64,000 nucleotides of DNA from Cichorium intybus (GCA_023525715.1 CM042009.1:130542211-130606210), one strand, 5' to 3'; counted from the first letter of the stretch, positions 23,567-36,179 are shown. Made by a program: numbers and translations. The notes: a model not told the origin generated them from the letters alone.

Positions 23567-26500
23567 ATGCGAACTAGAAGTGGTCAAGGATCGTATGCGG
23601 AAAATCCAGATCCTAATGCAATGCCTCCTATTCCTCCTCGACCGCCCCAAGCCGTTGATGATGGCAATTCTAGGGGTGAGGCTAATCCACCTCCATTGAC
23701 CTTGGAGGCAATCCAGAAGTTATTACACGACTCTCAATTACAAACCAGACAAGAAATGACTCGCCTTCTAGATGAACGATTAGGCGAAAGATCTAAATCA
23801 CAAAATGAAGATAGTAAGAAAAGTGTGGCTCCTGAGGGTACTAACCCAACACAGAATTCTTCTCAGGGAGACTCTTCTTCCAAATCACAGCCCCAGTTCA
23901 AGACTAAAGGGGAATGTACTTTTAAGGACTTTATGTCCTGTCGGCCTAAGGAGTTCAACGGGGAGATGGACCCGCGAGTAACTATTCGATGGGTGACTGA
24001 AATGGAACAAGTTCTTTGCATCTGCCGTTGCGAAGAGGATATGAAGGTAGGATTTTCTTCTCAAATGCTAAAGGCGGAAGCTCTTAATTGGTGGAATACT
24101 CTCCGCCGAACCAAGGGAAGTGAGTTTGTTGATGCGTTGTCTTGGGAGGAGTTTGTTCAGCGGTTGAAAGACAAGTTCTGTTCAGCTAGGCATCGGGAGA
24201 ACTTGGTCAATGAATTCTTTGCTCTTGCAAAGGAAAAACAGACAGTTGACGAGTATACTAAGAAGTTTTGCGAGATGTTGTCATTTTTGGAAGATACATT
24301 ACCGACTGAGGCTGGAAGGATAAACCGTTATGTTAATGGGTTGCCGGGGGACTACTCATTGGAAGTTGGCAAAGCTACTACTCTCGATGAAGCCATTGAA
24401 TCTGCGGCTAGAGTTGAGAGTATGATAGAGAAAAAGGCCAAAGAACGACAAGCTTTTGGGGAGAAACGAAAGTCTTCAGGAATCTCTGGAACAAACAAGA
24501 AGAGTCGTTTTTCATCGGGGTTTTCTAAGCAAAGTGAGGTTAAAGAATGTAAGAAGTGTGGAAAGAGGCACAGTGGAGAATGCAAGAAGGGCACTAGTGG
24601 GTGCTACAAATGTGGTCTTCCGGGTCACCAAGCCAAAGACTGCAAAGTGAAAGATGTTAGCGAAGTGGAATGTTACAATTGCCACGAAAAAGGCCATTAC
24701 AATACTAATTGTCCAAAGAAGAAGAATGAAACATTAGTTTCCACTGCAAGTAATAAAAAGACGGAGCCGGCAAAGACGAAAGGGAGACCGTTTCAGATGA
24801 CCTTAGAAGATGCCAAAGAGGATCAAGACGTGGTGGCAGGTACACTCATTGTAAACTCACAACCTGCTTATGTTCTTTTTGATTCTGGAGCACATTTCTC
24901 TTTTGTGTCCCATGAATTTCGTAAGCGTCTGAATATACCAATGAAATCGTTAGATGATACCTGTGTGATAGAAGTCGCGAATGGAGAGTTAGTTACGGTA
25001 CGTCATGTGTATGAGAAATGTCCAATTGAGATTAACGGACGAATTTTAAAGGCTGATTTGTTACCTATCGGGATTAAAGGATTTGATATTGTTATTGGGA
25101 TGGATTGGCTCGGAACTCATAATGCTAAAATCCTTTGCGGAAAACGAATGGTATCGATCAAATTGCCTGATGGTAGCAAAGTTTACATATATGGGGAACG
25201 TCGGAAGAACATGCAAAGTCTCATTACTGCTATTAAGGCCCGTAAATCCATCCATAAAAGATGTGAATCGTTTATCGCTTATGTGATGAATGGGAAGAAA
25301 GAGAAGCAGAAGATGGAGGATATAAAAGTGGTCAATGAATTCCCTGAAGTTTTTCCTGATGATTTACCTGGGTTACCACCCATTAGGCAAGTCGAATTTC
25401 GCATTGACCTGGTCCCCGGAGCAAGTCCCATTGCTCGTGCGCCGTATCGTCTTGCTCCTACAGAAATGAGAGAACTTATGTCTTAGTTGCAAGAACTTCT
25501 TGACAAGGGGTTTATTCGTCCCAGTTCTTCTCCTTGGGGAGCTCCAGTGTTGTTTGTCAAGAAGAAAGACGGTATTATGCGTATGTGTATAGATTATCGT
25601 GAGCTCAATAAAGTGACAATCAAGAATTGATACCCTTTGCCACGAATTGATGATTTATTCGATCAGTTGCAGGGAGCTAGTTACTTCTCTAAAATTGATC
25701 TTCGTTCTGGATATCATCAAGTGCGGGTGAAGGATGAAGATGTATGTAAGACTGCATTCCGAACTCGATATGGTCACTATGAATTTTTAGTGATGCCATT
25801 CGGCCTCACTAATGCCCCAGCCATGTTTATGGACCTTATGAATAGGGTCTGTAAACCTTTTCTTGACAAATTTGTTATCGTTTTCATCGATGATATTCTG
25901 GTCTATTCGAAAAGTGAAGTGGAGCATGAAGTGCACCTACGTGAAGTGCTGTGTACCTTGAAGAATGAACAGTTATACGCGAAGTTGTCAAAGTGTGACT
26001 TTTGGTTGCGGGAAGTTCAATTTCTGGGCCATGTTGTTTCAGCTGAAGGTATTAAAGTGGACCCAGCAAAAATAGAAGCGGTAATGAAATGGAAGCCACC
26101 GAAAACACCTACAGAAGTTAGGAGTTTTCTTGGGTTAGCCGGTTATTACCGACGGTTTATCCAAGATTTTTCTAAAATAGCAGTGCCATTGACTCAACTA
26201 ACCCAGAAAGAGGTGAAGTTTGTCTGGGGAGAAAAACAGCAAGAAGCCTTCGAGATATTGAAGAAAAAGCTATGTGAAGCTCCAGTATTATCTTTGCCAG
26301 AAGGCACAGAAGATTTTGTAGTGTACAGCGATGCATCTAATAAAGGTATCGGTTGTGTACTTATGCAACGAGGCAAAGTCATTACTTATGCTTCTAGACA
26401 GTTAACGGATGCAGAGACACGTTATACTACACATGATTTGGAGTTAGCTGCAATTGTATTTACATTGAAGATTTGGAGACACTATCTGTATGGGATGAAA

Positions 26501-28168
26501 TGCAAATTATATACAGATCACAAAAGCCTCCAATATCTTTTCACTCAAAAAGAATTGAATTTGAGACAGACACGATGGATTGAACTCGTGAATGATTATG
26601 ATTGTGAAATAATATATCACGAAGGAAAAGCTAACGTAGTAGCCGATGCTTTAAGCCGAAAGATTCGTGAAAAAGTTGTTAAAGGGAGGTCCATGAGAAT
26701 TGAAGTGGTCTCAACTTTAATTCAAAAGATTAAAGAAGCTTAAGATAGTGCTTTAACCGAAGATAATATGAAGAAAGAAAAGCTTGGGAAAAAGGTGGTG
26801 TTTGAAACAAATACACAAGGGTTGCGTACTTTTAAAGGACGTATTTGGGTCCCCAAATACGAAGCAACCAGAAAGATAGTCTTGGATGATTCTCACAAAT
26901 CCAAGTACTCTATACATCCTGGAAGTACGAAAACCTATCAAGATTTGAAGCAACATTACTGGTGGCCAGGAATGAAAAAGAGAATAGCAAAGTACATATC
27001 CCACTGTGAGACCTGTGTACAAGTAAAAGCAGAACATCAGGTGCCGTATGGTAATGCGCAGTCGTTGCAGATACCAGCAGGAAAGTGGGAAGAATTGACC
27101 ATGGATTTTGTCATGGGGCTGCCGAGAACACGAAGAGGACACGATAGTATATGGGTCATTGTTGACAGATTGACCAAAAGTGCATTATTTCTCGCGATCA
27201 AAGAAACTACACCACTTGGAGCACTAGCTCAGCTGTACATTGATGAAGTGATCAGACTTCATGGAGCACCATTGTCCATAGTTTCAGACAGAGATCCTAG
27301 ATTCACGTCCAATTTTTGGGATTCTCTACAAGAAAGGATGGGAACTCGAATCAATATGAGTACAGCCTATCACCCTCAAACAGATGGGCAAAGCGAACGT
27401 ACTATTCAGACATTGGAAGACATGTTGAGATCATGTGCCATTGATTTTGGAGGTAATTGGGATGAGCACCTACCATTGGTAGAATTCTCGTTTAACAACA
27501 GTTATCAGTCAAGCATCAAAATGCCGCCTTTTGAAGCGTTATACGGTAGAAAGTGTAGAACACCAGTGTGTTGGTTAGAAGCTGGTGAAACAAAACTCAA
27601 TGGGCCAGAAATTGTAAGAATGACGAATGAAAAGATTGGTGTGATACAAACCAACATGAAAGCTGCGCAAGATCGTCAAAGAAGCTACTCAAATTTGAAG
27701 AAAAGACCTTATGATCTAAAAGAGGGCAATTTGGTGATGATAAAAGTATCACCGTGGAAGGGGGTGATAAGATTTGGCAAGAGAGGGAAATTGAGCCCAA
27801 GGTATATTGGACCCTTCAAAATATTGAAAAGAATTGGACTACAAGCGTTCAAACTGGAACTGCCACAAGAACTCAAAGGAATACATGATACATTTCATGT
27901 ATGTTATCTCAAGAAGTACTTTGGGAAGAAAGAGTTAACCATTCCTTTAGAATAAGTAAGGGTAGAAACACCCAACAGACTAGTTGAAGAGCCAGAAGCA
28001 ATTTTAGAAAGAAAGACTAAGAAGCTAAGAAACAAAGAAATTGATCTAGTATTGGTCAAGTGGAAACATTCACTGGGCTCGGATTTGACTTGGGAAACTT
28101 TGGAAAGCATGAAGAAAAGATACCCTAATTTTACAGATTATGAAGCGATTCCGAGGACGGAATCCTAA
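23567..28168 (+). pseudogene. gag-pol polyprotein with four in-frame stops
   Basis: All parts lie in one frame with no frameshift. I prefer the ATG at 23567 (MRTRSGQGS) over an upstream one at 23522 that adds an atypical leader. In order: the Gag core (EFNGEMDPRVTIRWV); zinc knuckles CYKCGLPGHQAKDC and CYNCHEKGHYNTNC; aspartic protease DSGAHFSFVS; reverse transcriptase with FIDDILVYSKS; RNase H with YSDASNKGIG and NVVADALSRK; integrase with an H-H-C-C finger, LTMDFVMG, SDRDPRFTS and YHPQTDGQSERTIQTLEDML; and a chromodomain-like tail with VKWKHSLGSDLTWE. Stops are TAG 25484-25486, TGA 25628-25630, TAA 26741-26743 and TAA 27953-27955. Catalytic residues are otherwise intact. Such proteins copy the element through an RNA intermediate; this copy cannot without read-through. 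Confidence 0.95.
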
Positions 28169-28182
28169 TTAGGGGGAGGTAG
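28169..28182 (+). other. polypurine tract
   Basis: TTAGGGGGAGGTAG immediately precedes the 3' LTR. Confidence 0.85.
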
Positions 28183-28183
28183 T

Positions 28184-30480
28184 TGAAACGACCAAAAATT
28201 TATAATATAAATATGTAAACTAAGATGTGTGTAATTTAAGTTTTATATGTAAATTTTATGAGAAATTACGGATGTAAGGGTAATTCAGTCATTTTACCAA
28301 AAAAGGGTAAATTGGTCATTTGACCATATGCAGAAATTATTATAAAAATTTATTATAGTTTAGGACTAAAATGTGAAAGATTAGATTCTATGAAAAGATA
28401 ATTGATTTTTGGTGGCCAAAGTTCAAGGAAGTGAACTAGAGGGACCAAAACTGCAAATATGAATAATAAATATGAGGAAATATCTCATTTCCTTCACCAG
28501 AAACCAGAAGAAATCTCTGGAGAATTATGGAGCTACGGGACTTGAAGGTTCACGAGTTAGGAGAGCAAGAAGATTTTTAGCAAGAATTAAAGATATTAAA
28601 CTAAACCAAGGTTAGTAATCAAGTTTCTAGTTTCATTTCTTGAGTGTTCTTCACGGGAAGAACTAGCAACTGGAATTGCAGTTATGATCCAAGAGGTTTA
28701 ATTTATCTCAAAGCCTCAAATATGTTTATGTTGTAAGAACACATATCAAAACATGAAAGTAGGTTGTTATTGTTGAAAATTTGGAAGTTTGTCTAGGAAC
28801 CCTAAATCATAAGTTCATATGATCAACTTGATTTTAAAGGGTTTTAATGAGTTCCAAATGCTGTAATTGTTGAAAGAAATCGATAGAAGTGATTTGTTTT
28901 GGACAATTTCAGTTTTGGATCAAAAATGTGAAAAACGGGAATTATTAGAAATGGGTTGGAATCACCAATTCCATTGTTTAAAAAATGAGATAAATGAATG
29001 GTTTTTGGTTTTAGAACAATCCCTAATGATTAAGTCATGTATTAAGGGATTAATATGGGAAAATAGGATTTTACAGCACAAAAATCGGATTTTCTGATCT
29101 GGAACTGCAGCAGTCGCGATAAGACCTAGACCCCAGTCGCGACGCGAGGCGGCAGTGCAGGTTGTGAATTGAGTCTCCTGCCAAGTGAAGCTTGGAATTT
29201 GGATTTGATTCTAAACTTGCCCAATTGACCTCAAATTTTGAACATAGGTCCAATATAGTCCAAAACTTCACAGAAAATTTTCGGAATCGAAATACAACCC
29301 TCCGAGGGTACTATAGTAAAATACGTATAATATATGATTTAATTAAAGTTGGTCATTCAAGAGTTATACGCTTGTTTTGACCATTAATGGTATAATAAGG
29401 ACTCTAACATGTTATAGAGTCAATTAGAATGTAAAATTAATGTATCATATATTACATATAGGTGCAAGTCAAGTAATTGGACACCGAAAGGGTAAAGAAC
29501 CCAGGGATGTCTAATCGACTTTTCAAGAGTCATAAGGTGAGTACATGTAGTATTTTTATCCATTTTGGGATACATGGCAAGCAAGTAAGTATTTTTCAGA
29601 TTTCCATATAATATTTTTATGTGTGAAAATATTTGCAAGAATGATTTATTTTCTAGTTTATATGGAAAGTAAATTGCTATATTTGAAAGTATGATTTTGG
29701 AAATAGCCTAGATTATGGTAAAAGCATGTTTAAGTCTAAAGTTTGGCATTTAGCCATTGTGTGTACAAGTACTGTTTCAGTTTTCAGAAAGTATTTTTAT
29801 ATATGACTTGTATTGTAGCTAGTAATGTTAGTAAGGGAACTATGTTCCAACCTGCCCGGGTTAGGTAAGGAGTCTACTGGGGAAAACCCCTTCGCGAAGT
29901 AGACTGCCTCAGCACTTCTACTGTGAGGATTGATTCGTTCTTTCTAGCGGTAGAGACTTGGGGTATCACTTATAGTGATTAAAGCCCTAGGTATAAAAAT
30001 CCAGCAAGTTTATAAAACCAGTCAAAGAAAGTAAGAAAGAAGCTAGTTTTGAAAGATATAAAATGGTTTTGAAAGATAAAAAGTTATAGTATATTAATAC
30101 TATAAAGTTTTGGCAAGTGTTTATATTATAAAAGGTTGAAAAAGAAGATTTAATGTTTTTGTCTAAAACTCATGTAACTCACGAGACATTTCTGTCTTAC
30201 GTATTCTATTTTTATGCCATGTATTCCAGGTTCAGGTACAAAGTTGTAAGATAGTTGGAGTTGCGAAATAAATCCTAGGGTGCAAAGGAGTGGAGCTGGA
30301 TACAGCTTCCATGTATTGGTATTTGATTGAATCCATTTCCCTTAAACTTATGGTTGTTTGATATGAAATTGTAACACCCCCTTGTTGTATTTAAACAAGT
30401 ACAATGGTTTTTGTTGAACCGTATTTTGTAAAATATGCTTTTATCTAATATAAATGGTTTGAAAAAGTTGGGGCGTTACA
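28184..30480 (+). repeat. 3' LTR of the Tekay-like element
   Basis: 2,297 bp, the same length as the 5' LTR. Most differences are single substitutions, with a cluster near 28498-28530. Confidence 0.97.
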
Positions 30481-30699
30481 AGGTTGGTCAGTTGTTAACT
30501 TTGCAGTAGTTCATAGAGAGCTCAAGGAACTGACCAACAATTAGAGATCTATACTACCATAAATCGCAGGTGGACGGTGGTGGCAGGTGGAGGTGGGGTG
30601 ATGGTGGACGGTGGTGGTGGTGGTATGGTAAGAAATGAGTGGAGGGGGAGGGGGAGGGGTGAGGATGAAGGTGTGTTTTATTTTTATTTTTTTTCTTTT

Positions 30700-30891
30700 T
30701 TACCTTTAAAAATAAATTATATTTAAAAAAATGTAAAAGAAATTAAAAAGGGTACATTAGTCATTTTGTATGGATCAGGGACGATTTAACAAAAGTTTTC
30801 AAACCATAGGGACTAGGCGTGAGGTTTTTGAAAGTTAGGGACCAAACTCGATATCTTCTGAAACCATAGGGACCATTTATGAAGTTTTGTC
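30700..30891. repeat. right TIR of the Pack-MULE-like element
   Basis: Inverted partner of 19729-19920. The stretch 30486-30699 between the retrotransposon and this repeat is MULE interior, rich in GGTGG, with no gene. Confidence 0.9.
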
Positions 30892-30900
30892 TTAAATTAA

Positions 30901-31562
30901 AGCAAGCAGGAAGCTTGCAAAAACTACAAAGTACAGATAACAAGAAGCAAATAACACATATAGATCAATAGTAACAGCCTCTAACTATATGAGAGAACAA
31001 ACCAAACACCACAGCAACACCAGATGATAGATGATGAAGTGAGGGCAGGATCGCCAAAAGTAAAACAGCACCAGAGAACAGAAATACCCAAACAGGTCAA
31101 TCGAAACAAATTCTTGAAGAAGCTGCACTGATGATGGTTGTAAGTGTGAGAATTAAGATCAGAAGATATAAGGATTGAACAGGGGCAATATCGTTAAAAA
31201 GCAAACTGCACCAAACAGCAGGAACACCCAAACATTAAACAGGGGCAATATTGTCAAAAGGCAAAACTGCACCAAACAGCATGAGCACCCAAACATTAAA
31301 CACGGGCAATATCGTCAAAAGGCCAACAGCACCAAACAGTAGTAGCACCCAAACATTTGAATCCGCCAAACCAATTGGGATGTCACTCAACAGAATAGAA
31401 GCACCCAAGACGGTAATTGAAGCATCCTTCTATGTAGCAGCTCAAATGACAGTGTGAGATGTAAAACCAAAGCTTGACTCGTGAAGAAGCCAATATACAT
31501 CAAGTCGACATAGATGGATCAGAGAACGCAAACAGCACCCGGAGCGAACCTACAACCAAAGA
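30901..31562 (-). repeat. LINE 3' region with tandem repeats
   Basis: This stretch lies between the two insertions in the LINE. At about 31170-31360 a unit of roughly 64 bp (containing GGGCAATATCGTCAAAAGG and GCACCAAACAG) is repeated about three times. A 68-codon frame here only reads through these repeats. Confidence 0.6.
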
Positions 31563-32980
31563 TGATGAAAAATTCGATGATCGATCTCCACGAGTAAGGT
31601 TTTTTAAGCCGGTTACTGTGTGACAGATATGTATTTTGTCTATAATATGCGGAAATAAAATAGAGTTGCGGGATAGTAAATCTAAACTAGACAGTATTTA
31701 AATGGACAGAAAGCGGTAAATAAAGTAAAAGTTAGAAGTTAAATGTTAGGTGTAATAAACGCCATTATCAACGATAACGTGTTTTTACAATAAATAAAAA
31801 GGTTAGAAGTTAGAAGTTAGAAGTTAGATGTCTCGGTTAAATACAGTCCATATATGTTTTCGTTGTCAAGGTTCAATTCGGATGTATTGGATGTTTGGTA
31901 CAGTTGATTTATAACAGTTTGAATAAATCAATAACGACACGGATAATTTTAAAAGAACTTATCGATAGCTGATGAAGATGGCGTTTTCTTGAAGCGTCGA
32001 TTCTCGTTCTTTACGGTAGGATGAGGTTTTGTAGTTTTTTTGTGTTTGGTGAAATGGGTTTTTGGTGTCGGTTTAATTGAGATGCACGGGGTTTTTGTAT
32101 GGTGTCGGGTAGAGGTTTTGTTTGGTGTCGGGTAGAGGTTTTGTATGGTGTCGGGTAGAGGTTTAGTATGGTGTCGGGTAGAGGTTTTGTATGGTGTCGG
32201 GTAGAGGTTTTGTTTGGTGTCGGGTAGAGGTTTTGTTTGGTGTCGGGTAGAGGTTTTGTAGTTTGCGGTTTTGCGGTTTGATCCTCGTTGACAAATTCCG
32301 AGATTTGAGTGTCTTGAGGTTTCTGGTCGTGGGTAAGAGTGTATGGTGCTTGGTTGATATGGTGTGGTGTATGATTTTCTGCACACAAATGGCAAGAGGT
32401 TTGCATCTTATTTATACTGCTGAACTACAGGCCTCGCGTCGCGACCATATGGTCCGTCGCGTCGCGAAGGTCCGTAGCTGGTGGTCGGTGCGCTTTTTGT
32501 CGGGTCAGTGCGTCTCCGCTGGTATGTCGAGCTTTTCGTCGCGATTCCTTTTGGTCGCGTTTGCTTTTGGTCGCGTCGCGAAGGATAGTGCGCTGGGTTG
32601 GTAGTCTCGCGATTAGAAAGTTGGTGGTGTCACGTTGGAGGGTCTTCGCGACGGGTGTCTTCGCGTCGCGACCATGCTGGCCGTCGCGTCGCGAGCACTG
32701 TAGCAATTTGGTCTTCTGTCTTTGTTTCTTCTTCACGTCGCGACCACTATGTCTGTCGCGTCGTGATTGCTGTAGCAGTTTTGATATTTTGTATTTTGCT
32801 CTTTGGTACGTAGCGTTATTTCCTCAGATTTGGATGTTTTCTCAAAGTTTCTCGGGTCTTGATTTATTCTTGTTTTTGATCTCGAATTCACACAATCTGG
32901 AATAAACTGATAATATTTGTTAGATAATAACAGTTCATCTTATTTCAGTGATTGTCACATACAAAAATATATTTTCAACA
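31563..32980 (-). repeat. 3' LTR of the 31563 element
   Basis: On the plus strand it runs from TGATGAAAAATTCG to TATTTTCAACA. It contains a 23-bp minisatellite at 32101-32261 and CG-rich GCGTCGCGA repeats at about 32433-32765. Open frames read in both LTR copies are identical and arise from these repeats. Confidence 0.95.
32101..32261. repeat. 23-bp minisatellite in the LTR
   Basis: Seven copies of a 23-bp unit beginning GGTGTCGGGTAGAGGTTT. The same array lies at 36732-36892 in the other LTR. The unit is not a multiple of three, so the Thr/Pro-rich frames across it are artefacts. Confidence 0.95.
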
Positions 32981-32982
32981 AT

Positions 32983-32996
32983 TTCCCCCTATGTGA
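32983..32996 (-). other. polypurine tract
   Basis: On the minus strand, ATAGGGGGAAAT directly precedes the LTR start TGTTGAAAA, as in SIRE-type copia elements. Confidence 0.8.
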
Positions 32997-34297
32997 TCAT
33001 TACTGAAATAAGAACAGATTAAAAGGTAAGGTTGAAAATTCTTGTAATTTGGATAAAACATTTATAAAACCATATCACTTGTTTTGAAAGAGTGTGACTA
33101 GATTTTACTTATGTTTTGAAAAATGTTTGTCAAGAATATTTGTTTCTGAATCAAAGTTTCATGTTCAATTATCAAAAGGTTTTTGTATATGTACTTTCAA
33201 AATATTCCTTAAGATTTTATAACATTTATAAAGACGACAAGTGATCTTAATAGGTCGATTCAGATGAACTTCTCATAGGTATATCTCACACTTGACTGAG
33301 GTGTTTGTTTGTTCTGGGTGCAGAACGGGTGTATAATCACTAAAGATGAGTGATATCTCTCAGTTTGAAGGTGTTGACTTATGCTTAATGTGGATTTATA
33401 CCTATATATTTTAGTCACTTGGTCTTCATTTTAGATAATCAATCACATAAGACTGGTTTCGGCATTACTCAGTGGGTTTCTTCATTCATGCCATTGATGT
33501 TCACTCTCTCTCCGTCGGGAAATACATGTAGAGGGGTTTAGAAATATTTATAGTGCAGTTTGCAACTAAGAATATCCAAATATGAAGACTACAGTATCCC
33601 GGTAAATCTTCGGTTTTTGAGAATCTGTTTGTTTGGAAAGTTTTGAGAGATGTCTGTCTTGATTGATTGTTGTTGTAAATCTTCCTTTTCTTTGGTGAGG
33701 TGTTCACCTTTGTCTTTATCTTTTCGTGATTTGTGAAAAGATATCTGATGTGGTTATCAATTGTGATTTATTGACAGCATATGTTGGATATGACTTTGTT
33801 GTTTCTTCAGATTCGTTATGCCAGATGATGAAGCTTTTCTTTGAAGTGGTTTGATTGAGGATAGGGATAGGTGATATAATAGACATTTTGTCTAATATAT
33901 AAGAAAATGAAAGTATCGTCCCTGGTCATTTTGATATCTAAGCAAAAATGAGACTAGCATCACGGTATAAGAGTATAAATCCTATAAGTCATAATGAAAA
34001 CACCTTTGCTCACAGAAATGAATTTCACTTAGCAGTTAAAGACGAGGCACAAATTCTCACATGGGTTTGGTTTTCATCTGAATCTCCTGATCTTATGTCC
34101 CTTAATTGATAAAATCGTTATATTTGAAATAAATTCAAAGGGAATAGGAGAATGTACATAACGAAAATTTTGAGTTTTGAACCTTCTCTTTAATTAAGAA
34201 TCAATATAACTGAGAGCATTCATCGAGCATAAGTATCTGAAAATTTAGTCAAGAAGATGTTAGTCACATGATTTTATAAAAGCTTTTAAAAGGATAT

Positions 34298-34330
<33 letters not shown>

Positions 34331-34640
34331 GTGATTTTTGATTATGTGGATGTTTTTGAAAAATTTGGTTATTTGAATGTTTTTTGGTAAATTTTGGTTT
34401 GGGGGTGAGAATGGGGTAACGAGAGTTCCCCCATAAATGATGCATTGGGATCATTTTGGATAGGTAGATTGGGATTGTTTTAGAGAGGAATTTGGTTTTG
34501 GTGGTTCTCCCATAAATGATGCATTGGGATCATTTTGGATAGGTAGATTGGGGTGTTTTAGGAGGGTTCTGGTTTTGGTGGTTCCCCCTCGACTGGATCC
34601 GCATCATTTTGGTTTGATTGTGAAGTTTCTGCATCGGAGG
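32997..34640 (-). other. non-coding interior of the 31563 element
   Basis: No domain is readable on either strand. A T-run of 29 lies at 34302-34330. A block of about 80 bp containing ATAAATGATGCATTGGGATC is duplicated at about 34432 and 34511. Confidence 0.7.
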
Positions 34641-34754
34641 TAGTGTTGGTTGGAAGTCTTGTAGAAGGCTATGGTTTGTTGTCATATGCTTGGAACGGCC
34701 ACTATCGATATACCATGTATCATCCTTGGGCTCTCCAGCACAAAGTACCTGTAA
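34640..34754 (-). pseudogene. protease stub after the coiled-coil frame
   Basis: Directly after the stop of the coiled-coil frame, the same frame reads GEPKDDTWYIDSGRSKHMTTN. This matches the active-site region of copia aspartic proteases (W-x-x-D-S-G-x-S-x-H-M-T), with Arg where Ala or Cys is usual. The match stops within about 35 codons and the rest of pol is missing. Confidence 0.7.
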
Positions 34755-35987
34755 TTAGACAGAAAGTTTAGGTACCCAAACCATGGTGGGTCCTGATTTG
34801 TTAATGGTTTTCGGTGATTTGAAATCATTATGGTTTCTGTTAATTGGACGAAGTGGTTGAGGTTTGATTTGTCTTATCAGATTTTCCCAATTTAAGATTT
34901 GTTTTTGAAAACCTGTAAGTTGAAATGGTCTTTGATTTTGTGAAAGGTATCCTATATGTGAAGATCTGTTTGATAACCTTTCTTTATGTCTGGGATTTGG
35001 ATGGTTTTGAAAAAGTTTTAGTTTTGGATTGAAAGTTTGGTTTTGTGGCACAGAGACTGGTTTCAAAGGTTTCTTTTGGGTTTGTTTGAAAACTTTGGGC
35101 TTGCTTTGTTTCTTTTGAAGAGCAATTGGTTTAGAGGTACTGCCTTTCTCGTAAAAGGAGTTTTGGTTGGTAATTTGGATTTGATGGGTTGAAGACCTAT
35201 TAGTGAAAGATCTTTTGGAAACCCTGAAATCAGTATCATCTGGGTTACAGTTGATAACTGTTTCATCGTCTGAATTTTCCTCATTAACAGATGTGGATGG
35301 ATCTGTTAGAGTTGATTCAGAGTTTTCACTGTTTGTCCTGGTTTCTTGTTTGGCTTGTTCGATTTCGAAGGATTCTCTTCCTAATCCAGGTCTGTAATTC
35401 GTATCGATTTTGCCAGATCCTAAGGATGTTGCTTTGATGAAAATATCATCACTTAGCTTTCTAGCAAGATTGATAGAATCCAGTTTTCCTTGAAATCTTT
35501 GATTCTCGGATTCAAGAAGTTTGATTTGTTTTGAAAAATCATCTAATTTCAGAATCAAACTAGAGTTTATGTCAGTTAAATCTTGAATTTTTAGTTTTAA
35601 CTGAAGGACTTCTATTTCTAAGGCATCTTTTATTTCAGATGGAAAAACAGATTGATTTTTTATTTCTAAGTCCCTTTTTTGTTTTAGAGCTTCATTTAAT
35701 TGATCTAAGACGTGATTATATTCTTCTGTTTTTCGTTCTACGTCTCTTTCAAGTTTGTCTCTAGTCTTTGTTGATTCTCCAAATCTGAGTTGCAAGGTTT
35801 GTAATTCAGATTTGCAGATATCAGATTTGACTATTGTGTCATGATATAGTTTGAGATCAGTTTTCAAACTGTTCTCAATCTTAGTCATGTGGGACTCAAA
35901 TGGTGTTCTTGAAAGACCGATTTCTGAGATCATAGACCATACCTGATCGATGACATATGGAGCTCTTGAGTAGGTTGTGGAAGACAT
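34755..35987 (-). CDS. gag-like coiled-coil protein of the 31563 element
   Basis: An intact 410-codon frame starts about 190 bases after the primer site, where gag belongs. Residues 1-45 are an N-terminal segment. About 45-180 is strongly heptad-like and charged (SELQTLQLRFGES, KLERDVERKTEEYNHVLDQL, IEVLQLKLKIQDL), so a long coiled coil is likely. The rest is basic and Ser/Asn/Gln-rich, ending in GPTMVWVPKLSV, a phrase like the Gag-protease junction of SIRE-type copia polyproteins. I see no CCHC zinc knuckle. The frame ends at a TAA, after which the same frame continues into a protease-like WYIDSG segment. Family comparison supports a particle-forming role, but this is inferred. The frame is well preserved. 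Confidence 0.75.
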   Translation of the reverse strand: MSSTTYSRAPYVIDQVWSMISEIGLSRTPFESHMTKIENSLKTDLKLYHDTIVKSDICKSELQTLQLRFGESTKTRDKLERDVERKTEEYNHVLDQLNEALKQKRDLEIKNQSVFPSEIKDALEIEVLQLKLKIQDLTDINSSLILKLDDFSKQIKLLESENQRFQGKLDSINLARKLSDDIFIKATSLGSGKIDTNYRPGLGRESFEIEQAKQETRTNSENSESTLTDPSTSVNEENSDDETVINCNPDDTDFRVSKRSFTNRSSTHQIQITNQNSFYEKGSTSKPIALQKKQSKPKVFKQTQKKPLKPVSVPQNQTFNPKLKLFQNHPNPRHKERLSNRSSHIGYLSQNQRPFQLTGFQKQILNWENLIRQIKPQPLRPINRNHNDFKSPKTINKSGPTMVWVPKLSV

Positions 35988-36179
35988 TTTTGGGTTGTAT
36001 TTTTTTTGAAAATTTTAAGATTTTAATTTTTTATTTTAAAATTTTTTTTTTTTTTTTGTTTTGAAAGGATTTTGAACAAGTGATATTAAAATGAAATTTT
36101 TAAGGAAAACTTATTGGTTGGTTATAAAAACGCTACACAAATAAAGTTTTCGACAAAAATTTCAGACTAAATCACACGA

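Larger units (their letters stand above)
20887..30480 (+). mobile_element. Ty3/gypsy chromovirus, Tekay-like, near-complete
   Basis: The element is 9,594 bp with two LTRs of 2,297 bp each, flanked by the perfect duplication AGGTT (20882-20886 and 30481-30485). Primer site, single gag-pol frame, C-terminal chromodomain-like segment and polypurine tract are all in the expected order. By eye the LTRs differ at about 30 positions (roughly 1.3%), pointing to a fairly recent insertion. Four in-frame stops break the polyprotein. It sits inside the Pack-MULE-like element. Confidence 0.97.
19729..30891. mobile_element. Pack-MULE-like element, 1.56 kb before insertion
   Basis: Terminal inverted repeats of about 200 bp start GACAAAACCTCATAAATGG on the left and, in reverse complement, GACAAAACTTCATAAATGG on the right. 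A perfect 9-bp duplication TTAAATTAA (19720-19728 and 30892-30900) flanks them. Nine bases is diagnostic of Mutator-like elements. Removing the retrotransposon 20887-30480 leaves about 1.56 kb without a transposase. The interior contains an alpha-expansin exon fragment, a CT-rich tract, and three copies of AAACGATTAAAAAGGGATT at about 20345-20406. Confidence 0.85.

Noticed and set aside
31949..32406. Thr/Pro-rich frames of 131-148 codons, repeated at 36580-37037
   Set aside because: They read through a 23-bp minisatellite in each LTR in several frames at once; no start context or conservation beyond LTR identity.
32433..32765. CG-rich GTCGCGAC repeats considered as a CRISPR-like or bacterial insertion
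   Set aside because: Unit lengths and spacing are irregular, the repeats are duplicated with the LTR, and the surroundings are plant retrotransposon.
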